From contig OX345653.1 of NCBI GenBank assembly GCA_947044365.1, forward strand, positions 336,001-400,000: a stretch of 64,000 bases of DNA, written 5' to 3'. The notes under the pieces were generated by a model, which was not told the origin of the DNA, did not search any database, and saw only the letters and a program-made list of their open reading frames with translations. Position 1 is the stretch's first letter, and every line of letters begins with the position of its first letter. Positions 47,896-58,200 of the stretch are shown one piece after another. This stretch comes from Petrosia ficiformis. Lineage: Eukaryota; Porifera; Demospongiae; Haplosclerida; Petrosiidae. The position numbers and the translations under genes were made by a program.

Positions 47896-48556
47896 TGATA
47901 AACTAGACATACTACAACTATAATATTCAGTATTGTAAAACTAAACCAATATTATATCAAGTAACTAACTACACATTGATTATCATGTTAGTGACTACTC
48001 TTTAGCTCTCATTAATACAAGGTAATATCATATTGGTAATGACATTGTATTACAAGCATTAGGCCTATAGCTGAATATGTGACTTCATTGGGCATGATGT
48101 TTCTGCAAATTAGGAGATTGCTAGCTAGCTCAGTACATATCATTCAGGACTATATTAATATGGTGACAAATAAACAGATACATAACATTATATATATATA
48201 ATATTATATATATATATATTTATTTATAATCTATTGTCACTAACCTTTAGATATGAAATTTACAAATCTAGTAACAAAATATTTAAAATGATGAATGACA
48301 CAAACTATTTCCTCCTCTCCTACCTATAAAGAATTCCAGTTCACTATTTACTATAAGAACAAGAACTTACTTCCAAACCTATTTCCCACCCAGTGGGGGT
48401 GGTGATGTGGTGTGCACATGACCACCACGTGGTATATTCTAATTAATACCCAATAAAGATGTACACACATAGACACATTATTATATTACTAACTAGCTCC
48501 ACCTTTAAGATGGAATGATTTTTTAATTATTATTTATTTTTCCACAGATATATTTG

Positions 48557-50088
48557 ATGATGTTGTGGTTAATAATCACCTCTCTGTTTTCAGTGGTAAA
48601 GATAATTGGTTATACATTATCTCCGATATTCAAAGCTGTATTTCGATTTGTGTCTAGAAAGCCCAGACCAAAACCAAATTTCAAAAATGATATAATTTTA
48701 ATTACTGGAGCAGCACAGGGTGTTGGAAAAGATTTGGCTATCGAATTTGCAGAACAAGGTGGTACTCTAGTTCTATGGGATATTAACGAGACTAAATTAC
48801 AGGAGACATGTTCCCAGATTACATCTCAAGGTTACGAGGCATTTGCTTATGTAGTAGACTGCTCAAAGAAAGATGAGATATATCAGACAGCAGAACGAGT
48901 GAAGGAGGAGGTTGGGGATGTATCTGTGTTAGTTAATAATGCTGGTATAATGTATGGTAAAAGCATTTTAGATTTGAAGGAAGAGGAAGTTGAGTTATCG
49001 TTCAAAATTAACACTTTGGCTCATTTTTGGGTGAGTAGAATACTAAAACTCACCTCATTAATTAATTAATTAACAATTAATTAATAATTAGCAGTTTGTG
49101 TTAGTGTTGATTACATATAATTACAGCTAATTAATTACATGGGAAGTTATTGTTAACTATAGCTAAAATCTCTTTTAGTATATGAGGCTGTGACCTATAA
49201 CTAAATTACAAGTCTACTGTAACAATTATAACTAACTAAAATGAAAATTGGCCAATAATGGACATAGTTAACTAAAACCAAACCCCTTTTAGTAAGCCCA
49301 ATATTATTATATCTAAAGGTTTGAGAAACTATAGACGTATTATAACTAAAGTGATGTAACTATAATAAATATTATAATAATTATGTTTTTATTCTTATAG
49401 TTGGTTCGTGCATTTCTTCCATGGATGTTGGATAACAATTATGGTTACATCGTAAATATTTTGTCTGCTGTAGTATTTAATGGTTTTCCTAAGCTATGGG
49501 ATTACTGTGCTTCGAAATCAGCTGCATTATCTTTTAGTGAGTCACTTCGAGCAGAGATACACAAATTCAACCGTCATGGAGTGTCTGTGACAGCAATATG
49601 TCCGTGGCATATGAATACAAAAATGTTTGAAGGTTTTCGTACTCGACTACATCAAATTTCTCCAGTTTTAAAAACAAGAGATGTTGCAAAAGCTGTAGTT
49701 GAGGCGACATATGATAGACGTTTCTACGTAGTGATACCATCAGCATTAATATTACCATTTATTTTAAAAATGTGAGTTTTAATATAATATTACTGTATAT
49801 ACACTAATGCACTTTCTGTTATGTTGCCATGGTAACCGTAAACTGAGTGTTAGATATACTCAATTTGGTAATTTAATGCCGGACTTAATATAATTATTAA
49901 GTCTAATCATGGAGTTATCAATAATAATTCCATGATTAAATCCTCGCAATCAGTAATCACTTTTAGGCATATCACAGTCTTTTCCATATTACAGGTTATT
50001 GCCAATAAAAGCTATAACAGAGATGACTTCACTGTTGCTAGGCAACGATTACATGGATAACTACAATATACATAAAAAACAACAATAA
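48557..50088 (+). CDS. SDR16C-type short-chain dehydrogenase/reductase, plus-strand copy (3 exons, 312 aa)
   Basis: Exons 48557-49030, 49401-49771 and 49995-50088 total 939 nt in one frame. It resembles the membrane-anchored SDR16C group (RDH10, SDR16C5, HSD17B11/13), which oxidise retinol or steroids at the ER or lipid droplets; the substrate here is not predictable. Visible: an N-terminal hydrophobic anchor (about 2-35), a basic Pro-rich hinge, the cofactor motif TGAAQGVGK, WDIN ending the second Rossmann strand (acidic residue favouring NAD), VDCS, NNAG, the catalytic Ser in NILSAVVF, and YCASK with Tyr and Lys 13 and 17 residues later. The active site is intact. The first ATG is 48557. 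It lacks the intron that its inverted paralogue has after TGAAQGIGKALALE. The central 188 bp are almost identical to that paralogue. Confidence 0.9.
49140..49350 (+). repeat. Dispersed repeat family, copy D (SDR intron)
   Basis: The most complete copy. In order it has TAGCTAAAATCTCTTTTAGT, AACTAAATTACAAGTCTACT, AAAATTGGCCAATAATGGAC and CCCCTTTTAGTAAGCCCAA. Confidence 0.7.
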
Positions 50089-50801
50089 CAATTTATGTGC
50101 GATAGAATTTCATTTTTTGTTATGTATGTTTTAACAATTTTTTTGTAGTTATTCAGGAAATAGTGAATGTATTCATAAGGACCCAGTTCATTATAGCTGG
50201 TATGATGGCTAAAAGGAGCCCCAGAACACCATATCCTACTGGCAAAAGACGGCCTGGAACAGTTGCTTTAAATTCTTGGTCAAACATCCTTTCTATTCAA
50301 ACAGAACATTGGTTAACAATGAACATCCTTTTTGAGTTCAAAGGACATTAGATGCTTGGACCAAGAATTTGAATTTGAAGCGACTGTTTCAGACCATCTT
50401 TCATCCGTAGGGTGAGGCAGTCTGGAGACGAGAATAGTTTATACATAGAACAAGGTGTGACCATGATGAAAGCCAAACAGAATACAGAATAATATATTTA
50501 GCAATCATATAGGTTTTACTGCATGATGGTATTAGTAATGTCTCCTGAATATAGTGAATTGAGGAATTGTGTATATGTTAGTATTATAATGAATTCATCA
50601 CAATAAGAATGATGAATATCTAAAACAATTTGAGTTTGTCAAATGTAATCTGTAAAGTGTTTTACACATTACAATGTAATTATATATTGAAAAGGTTTTC
50701 CATTTGCAGAACCCACCACTAAATGTTGCCAAAAAAAAGCCAAAAAATCAATTATACATTCAAAAAATACGAGGAAATATGAACAAATACTTGAGGAAAG
50801 A
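50089..50801. other. Spacer between the two convergent SDR genes, with a long imperfect fold-back
   Basis: Contains the inverted repeat at about 50205-50440 (separate entry). The rest is AT-rich with no gene. Confidence 0.6.
50205..50440. repeat. Imperfect inverted repeat with a histone H3-like peptide in one arm
   Basis: GGCCTGGAACAGTTGCTTTA and AATTCTTGGTC on the left pair with GACCAAGAATT and CGACTGTTTCAGACC on the right. Weaker pairing continues outward through the CCTAC/GTAGG phrases. Read on the plus strand, the left arm encodes TGKRRPGTVAL, resembling the KPHRYRPGTVAL segment of histone H3. No flanking duplication was identified. Confidence 0.5.
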
Positions 50802-51925
50802 CTAGTCATTCTTCTTACTGATGAGTTCATCCATAGTCTTGTCTCCAACAAATAACATGAACAATTCATCATTTATATTAGTTGGTATAATACTGTAAAA
50901 CAACGAATACCACAAATATAAACACATGATCAATGATATATCCATGTCTTTAATAACTACTAATGAGAATATACATTAATGAATGACATTGTTGTATTTA
51001 ATACCCTCCCTGATCATTTAGAACTATTAGATATACACATTACACTTTATATTCACCAAAATAGCATGTATTTTTTTGTATTATGAAACAGAACTGTACT
51101 TGGGGGAAACCCCTTGATCACAGTAAAGTGGTCTTAATTACTAAGCCACTGGAACTTGGGCGGAGGTACAAGTATAGATACTGGTATACTTCATACCCTA
51201 CTAACTCCAAAGTATACCTCTACCGATGCCTTTATTAATTACTGTTGTCTATTATCTTCAAAGCTTCATTTTAAACTTACAATCTTTGTAGAGCAGCGAA
51301 CATGAAGCTACCACCAACAGGCAACAGAAAAGGTTTTTTATAGAGCACTTTTATGATCTCCTCAGCACAATGTATGGGGCTCATCTTGTGAGGTAAAATT
51401 CTAATCATTTTTGCTAATTCTGTGTCCACAGCTGATGGGAATACACACGTAACAGACACACCCATTTTCTTTTGCATTAATAGTTCCATATGTAGTGAAT
51501 GAGCAAAGTTGAAGACTCCGCCTTTTGAAGAGCAGTAGTCAGATGCTTTAGGTGTACCATTGAAACTTGCAAGTGAACATATTTCAATTATATGTCCATA
51601 ATCATTCTCAATCATCCAGGGCAAGAATGCTCTTACTGTCTATAATAATTATACATACATACATACATACATACATAGATACATACATAGATATATAGAT
51701 ACATAGATACATACATAGATATATAGATACATAGATACATAGATACATACATAGATACATAGATATTTAGATACATAGATACATACGTACATACATACAT
51801 ACATACATACAAACAATACAGTACATGTGTATATACATACATATATACAATATTATATATGCAAAAACACATAGATAGATAGATGGATGGATGGATGGAT
51901 GGATGGATGGATGGATGGATGAATG

Positions 51926-51961
<36 letters not shown>

Positions 51962-52655
51962 TAATTGTAACATACCCAAAAATGAGCAACCAAATTTACA
52001 TTAAGTGTCCTTTCTATTTCTTCATCTTTGAATTCCAAAATTGCTTTTCCTGCCATCACTCCAGCATTATTAACTAACACAGATACATTCCCAACCTCCT
52101 CCTTCACTCGTTCTGCTGTCTGATATATCTCGTCTTTCTTTGAGCAGTCTACTACATAAGCAAATGCCTCGTAACCTTGAGATGTAATCTGGGAACACGT
52201 CTCCTGTAATTGAGTCTCATTAATATCCCATAGAACTAGAGTACCACCATGTTTGGCAAACTAGATTGTGAGAATATAAATAAGTTGCACAATGTACTTG
52301 TAAAGGAGAATAACAAACGCACATACATGTTGAATACTGACACAAACAGATTGGACATACGGTTTTGTCATTACAAGAATGGAGATAAACAAACAAACAA
52401 CACACATACAATAGATCTGATAAACAAACAGTAGAGACAAGTATAAAATATAAGGTATAGACTCACTTCTAAAGCAAGTGCTTTCCCTATGCCCTGAGCA
52501 GCTCCAGTGACTAGCACAATATCACAACTATAATCTGGTTTAGGTGGATGTCTTCTGAAAGGTTTTAGAAATGGTGACAAGCATTTGCAGAATGGGAGTG
52601 CAATAATCTGTATCAAAACTTTAACAAGTCGCAAAAGAGTCCAAAAAACAGCCAT
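50802..52655 (-). CDS. SDR16C-type short-chain dehydrogenase/reductase, minus-strand copy (4 exons, 307 aa)
   Basis: Exons on the minus strand 52467-52655, 51976-52260, 51281-51639 and 50802-50892 total 924 nt in one frame. Same architecture as the plus-strand copy: hydrophobic N-terminal anchor (MAVFWTLLRLVKVLIQIIAL), TGAAQGIGK, WDIN, NNAG, catalytic Ser in EICSLASF, YCSSK, and a C-terminal tail LFVGDKTMDELISKKND like other SDR16C proteins. The two copies differ widely in the first and last thirds but share an almost identical middle. The start at 52655 is the ATG directly before the anchor; the frame is open upstream through the shared promoter, but that part looks non-coding. It faces the plus-strand copy tail-to-tail and the Gfo/Idh gene head-to-head. 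Confidence 0.9.
51645..51965. repeat. (ATAC)n, (GATA)n and (GGAT)n compound microsatellite
   Basis: Fills nearly the whole intron between exons 2 and 3 of the minus-strand SDR: ATACATAGATAC, then GGAT, then GATA units. Confidence 0.93.
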
Positions 52656-52773
52656 GTTTTGTGATGGGTTGAGCTTATAGCTGGAAGAAGAGGAGGATGT
52701 CCTAAGGGAGGGGCTGGGGTCAAAGCACGTGTGTCTGACTGTCTGACCTTGGCAGTCATCCTTCTCTATCATC
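52656..52773. promoter_or_regulatory. 118-bp bidirectional promoter, SDR (-) and Gfo/Idh oxidoreductase (+)
   Basis: Unusually GC-rich for the window. It holds GGGGTCAAAG (about 52717) next to CACGTG (about 52727), and TGACCTTGG (about 52744), which is an AGGTCA-type half-site in reverse. These look like nuclear-receptor (HNF4/RXR/ERR-type) and E-box elements. The assignment is by motif only. Confidence 0.45.
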
Positions 52774-54411
52774 ATGGCTGAAACACCAATAGTAACCATT
52801 GCTCTTTGTGGTTTTGGTAGAGCAGGTAATATGCATTTCAAAACAATTAGACAAAGTTACAGGTGCAAACTAAAATATGTTGTTGATGTTACTAGCAGAC
52901 TCGAAGAAGTCAGGATAGCTCTGAGAAAATGGAACATGGTAGATGTAATTGTGGTACCCAGTGAGAGTTACAAGAATACTGTCCTTGCAGACAAGGACAT
53001 ACAAGCAGTGATTGTAACCACACCTACTTGGACACATGAACAGTATGTCTGTGATGCTTTGAAAGCTGGAAAGGCAGTGTTCTGTGAAAAGCCAATTGCT
53101 GAAACTATTCCAGCTACAAAAAATTGCTACGATTTAGCAGAGAAAGTTGGAAAGCCTTTATTTTGTGCATTTAATCGCCGTTTTGATCCAGCTTTCTGTA
53201 ACGCTAGGGAAAAACTCGTGAAGGGAGAAATTGGGAAAGTGCACACAATTAGAACAATCTCACGTGATAGCCCGTTACCATCAATAGAGTATCTGAAGCA
53301 CTCCGGTGGAATGTTTCATGATTCTTCTGTCCATGATATTGATGTAATATGTTGGTATTTAGGGGAAGCACCTGTGGAAGTGTACGCTCAAACTCACACC
53401 AATGATCCTGAAATAAAAGCTGTAAATGATGTGGATACAATAGCTATCGTTATGAAGTTTCCCAGTGGTATCATAGCAACAGTTGATCAAAGCAGACATT
53501 CATCTTATGGATACGATCAACGACTTGAGGTTAGTCAATTTATGATATTTTCATAAAATAATTTACTCCTGGTGACTTATTTGTAGGTACAAGGTTAAAG
53601 CTAACTGAATGTTACTATATATAGTAAGGCAGAACTGTGTGGTACTATAAATAGTATCAAGGTACTGTGTGATACTATAAATAGTATCAAGGTACTGTGT
53701 GATAGATACTATAAATAGTATCAAGGTGGAACTGTGTGGTACTATATATAGTATCAAGGTACTGTGTGATACTATAAATAGTATCAAGGTGGAACTGTGT
53801 GGTACCATATATAGTATCAAGGTGGAACTGTGTGGTACTGTGTGTGATACTATAAATAGTATCAAGGTGGAACTGTGTGGTACTATATATAGTATCAAGG
53901 TACTGTGTGATACTATAAATAGTACCAAAGTGGAACTGTGTGATACTATATATAGTACCAAGTATTGTATATAGTATACCAAACAAACACACGTTGAAGA
54001 TTGACACAAACAGACTGGACAAATTGGGTATTGTCATTGCAAGATAGGAACAAACAAATCAGTAGACGTGATAATAAACAAACTGTAGTACTACAAATGG
54101 TTATATCCTATTTATTGTATTCTCAGGTGTTTGGAGAAAAGGGTACCATATCAGTTGAAAATGTACACAAAGTCCCTGTCACCACGGCAACCAATGATGG
54201 AATAAACTACAGCCAATATGTGTATTCCTTTCCAACAAGATACGCAGAGGCATATCGTAACGAGTTATATCATTTCTTCGATGTTGTAGTTGATCCTTCT
54301 GTCAGCTTGAGAGTCACTCAACACGATATACTCCTGGCAGTTAGAATTGCTGATGTTTGTATAAAATCCCAGATGAGCAAGAAGGCTGAATCTCTGGACG
54401 CTGCTCCTTAA
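52774..54411 (+). CDS. Gfo/Idh/MocA oxidoreductase, inositol 2-dehydrogenase-like (2 exons, 346 aa)
   Basis: Exons 52774-53529 and 54127-54411 join in phase 0. The N-terminal Rossmann domain has GFGRAG (13-18), VVDV, TPTWTH and the family motif EKP (105-107; Lys106 is the usual catalytic or cofactor-contact Lys). The C-terminal domain has NRRFDP, GGMFHD and HDID, with Asp183 and His187 spaced like the catalytic Asp/His pair of bacterial inositol dehydrogenase. FPSGIIATVDQSR and the FGEKGTISVEN strand also fit. Family members oxidise sugars or cyclitols with NAD(P); inositol is a guess from overall likeness. Length (346) is typical of bacterial IolG. The intron argues it is a settled eukaryotic gene, whatever its origin. 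Its last codons GCTGCTCCTTAA are the start of a downstream satellite. Confidence 0.9.
53610..53965. repeat. ACTGTGTG(G/A)TACTATAAATAGTATCAAGG minisatellite
   Basis: About ten copies of a 31- to 43-bp unit with internal palindrome TACTATAAATAGTA, in the intron of the Gfo/Idh gene. Confidence 0.9.
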
Positions 54412-55195
54412 TAAATAATTAATTAGTAATGTGTGAATTTTTCCAACAAGGGCGTTGCTCCTTAATGAACAATTAATTATATATAGTAATGTGTGAATTT
54501 TTCCAACAAGGGCGCTGCTCCTTAATGAACAATTAATTACATATAGTAATGTGTGAATTTTTCCAACAAGGGCGCTGCTCCTTAATGAACAATTAATTAC
54601 ATATAGTAATGTGTGAATTTTTCCAACAAGGGCGCTGCTCCTTAATGAACAATTAATTACATATAGTAATGTGTGAATTTTTCCAACAAGGGCGCTGCTC
54701 CTTAATAAATAATTAATTAGTAATGTGTGAATTTTTCCAACAAGGGCGCTGCTCCTTAATGAACAATTACATATAGTAATGTGTGAATTTTTCCAACAAG
54801 GGCGCTGCTCCTTAATGAACAATTAATTACATATAGTAATGTGTGAATTTTTCCAACAAGGGCGCTGCTCCTTAATAAATAATTAATTAGTAATGTGTGA
54901 ATTTTTCCAACAAGGGCGTTGCTCCTTAATGAACAATTAATTACATATAGTAATGTGTGAATTTTTCCAACAAGGGCGCTGCTCCTTAATGAACAATTAA
55001 TTACATATAGTAATGTGTGAATTTTTCCAACAAGGGCACTGCTACTTAATGAACAATTAATTAGTAATGTGTGAATTTTTCCAACAAGGGCGCTGCTCCT
55101 TAATGAACAATTAATTACATATAGTAATGTGTGAATTTTTCCAACAAGGGCACTGCTCCTTAATGAACAATTAATTAGTAATGTGTGAATTTTCC
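54397..55195. repeat. 60-bp satellite array, 13 copies, starting inside the Gfo/Idh stop-codon region
   Basis: The unit contains GTAATGTGTGAATTTTTCCA, ACAAGGGCGCTGCTCCTTAA and TGAACAATTAATTACATATA. Some units are shorter (TAATAAATAATTAATTAG variant). The first unit's GCTGCTCCTTAATAAATAAT is the C-terminal codons, the stop and an AATAAA polyadenylation-like signal (54410-54415). The array fills most of the spacer to VPS13D. Confidence 0.95.
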
Positions 55196-55293
55196 TGATA
55201 TCAACTTTATTAGTAATAAAGAAACTATTATATATAATTTATAGTGTATTTAAAAACACTTTTCAAAAACTATTTCACAATATAAATAATGAT

Positions 55294-58200
55294 TTACCAT
55301 AGGGTCTCGTGCTGTAATCTAGGGGTTCTGATTATCATTTTCTCCTCTTCGTGTAAATTTTTTGCATAATTAATGAGTTGAGCAATCTACAGTGAATTAA
55401 GATAGTTATATACTACATGTACATCATATGTAAACTATGAATTCATCTAACCAGGGGAATGAGTGTACAACTGGATTTAAAACACTTGTATAATGAAGGT
55501 TAGACATGACAGATACGTCCATACACACACACACACACACACCCACAAACCAGGATCAATTACAATGCAATGTAATATATTACTACTTATTGCTGATCAT
55601 GTGACCTGTGGCCAATCAGAGTGCAAATATTGCGTCACGTGATTGACCATTAAATCACTTATTGCACACTTTTGCGTGCAATAAATAGTTATTGCACACT
55701 TTGCTCACCTCTACTAACAAAGCTGCTTCAACAACAGTGGTAGTTCACCAGATCGTCAATAAATCACTTAGAACACACTTGACAGTGCATTGTGTGTTTC
55801 AATGTAGCACTTGGGCGGTCAATAAAGGTCTCGTTTACATAACGCACTCGCCTTCGGCTCGTGCATTATGTAAACTCAACCTTTATTGACCCGCCCTCGT
55901 GCTACATTAAAACACGTAATCATGGTAAAGTGTGTTCTAACTATTACATATTACCTTAAAAAATCAGTAATACCTCCTAAGTCAGTGTAATATATTACTA
56001 TAACTATTACCTTAAAAATCAGTATAATTACTAATACCATTACTGCCTTCTTTGTAAGTCAGTGTTACTGTTGTGGATTGCTAGCTTTCTGATTTCAAGT
56101 TTTAAAATTGCATTAATGTCATGAGTTTCACAAAAAAACAGAATCAGTAAGTTCGAGACAGACATACAGACAGACAGACAGACCTGCCAGCATGCATACC
56201 TTTCTTGCATTCTGTTCATTACTACATTTAAATTTCTTTGGTCTAATATATTTTCCTTCGTGTTGATCTTCTCTTTCTAATACCAATAGTACCAGATATG
56301 TGATCGGAATAGCTGTAAGTAAATAAATACAAGTGCATATAATTATATATAATAATGTATGTATGTCCGCTACATAGTCATAAAATCATATCACTGTCTC
56401 TACAATTAGCTCAAAAGAATAGCTGTTTAGTTTACAGCAGGTTTACAATTTTCTATTATGTGAGGTCAGATATATACATCATCTAATAGTATACTCACTT
56501 GTTTTGGCCTTTGTTGCTCTACATTCAACTAGTTCATCAAGTTTGACTAGATTATCAAGTGATGAGCGGTCTGGAGGACTCTCTTGAAAGAAATACAAAG
56601 CTTGAGAGGATATTATCACTCTAATTTCTTCAGAACCAGTATTTATCTTCTCATATGATACTAACCTAAGAGATCAAATATGTATGTATATATGTATGTA
56701 TGCATGTATGTATGTATGTATGCATGTATGTATGTATGTATGTATGTATGTAATTATGGAGTCATACTTTTCACAATTGTCTCCATCATTCAGTCTCATT
56801 AAATATTCTTGTCCACGTGCTAATTGTAGAGTATAACAGTTAAGAGCACCTGTTGCTCCCACACAACATCTTCTCAAACGAACTGGATCTGGTATGTGAC
56901 GATTCATACGACTCATACTCTCTCGAAGTGCAGCAGTTGTACCTGATGCAAAATCTAACAGACCAGCTACAGGTTTAGCTACTGTACCTACTACACCTTT
57001 ACCAATTCCCCATATGAAACCCTGTGGTTTGGGAATGAGGATTTGAGATTAAGTGGTGCTGTACCCTTTTATATGTTACTTATTAGCTCACTGATAATTA
57101 ATGTTATGAGGAGGGGAGGGGATGAGGATGGGAGGGAGGGTGAGGGGATGAGGAGGATGAGGAGGGTAGGGGAGGAGGAGGAGGAGGAGGAGGAGGAGGA
57201 TGAGTAGGATAAGGAGGAGAGGGAGGATGAGGATGAGGAGGCAAGGAAGTTACTCACCCCAACTCCTTCTTCAACAGCTCCTTTGTATGGTTGTGTAATA
57301 ATGGAACTCATTCCACCAAAAATCCCACCAGTTAGGTTTATCAAACCAGCTTTAAAATGATCTCCGCTTGACTGACAACTCTCTAAATTCTGTTCTCTTT
57401 CCACTTGAAAACTAGAGTCTCCTGTTGCTTGCCCAAGTACATGGGAAACAGTCCCTGTCAACTTTGATGTAGTGTCACTCATTCCATGAGTAACATCTCG
57501 GACCAACCCAACAACATCAAGAGAAATCATACCCTGGACACCTGATATTATAGTCATGTGATCAGTAATAATAGTCACATGATTAGCTCACCTGATGCTA
57601 CATCACTGATGAGTCCCACTGGGTTGCCAAGGAAATCGACAGAACCGAGTATCTTAACAGCCTGGCCTTCTATAACCTGTGGGTCAAGAACAGCTTATTT
57701 CTTGTCATCAATTTATCTGTCTACACGCACCTTCTTGTAATGTTTTCCGATAGTATCTACAAACAGTACTGGAGTACCTAACATATGGGTCTTCTGAAAT
57801 CCTTCAAGAATTATTGGAGATTCGAATTGGATAAGAGGAAATCCAAAATGTCTTTTTATTGATAAGAGATCTTCTGGAAGTTGAGATGTCGTGTGCATAC
57901 TGACTAAAAGAACTGTAGCCGACACTCTTAACTGTTCAATGTATAATTGATGAGATGGAAGAGACGATGCAGTAGGGCTCCTGTAGGCGTGGTTTGAAAA
58001 CTATGAATATTATTAACTGTTACCTACCACCCACTCAAACTAATTAATAACTAGACGGATATAATCATCAGAGGGGGAAGTCTGAACAACCAAGAATTAC
58101 GTTGAATAGAGAATACATCCATTGAAGTGGTGGCATACAAGCAAGCATATACATAGAACTGGCTAGAGTGGGGCTCGCTCGGGTTTGGGAACCTACCCTG

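Larger units (their letters stand above)
46248..48556. other. 2.3-kb spacer upstream of TENT4 and of the plus-strand SDR
   Basis: It must hold the promoters of both divergent genes. The left third consists of a duplicated 75-bp block, an ATAC/TATA microsatellite and a 30-bp minisatellite. The right part (47200-48540) contains dispersed repeat copy C and is otherwise AT-rich with no coding signal. Confidence 0.6.

Noticed and set aside
54265..54822. 185-codon minus-strand frame with LRSSALVGKIHTLL units
   Set aside because: Translation of the 60-bp satellite plus the antisense of the Gfo/Idh gene.
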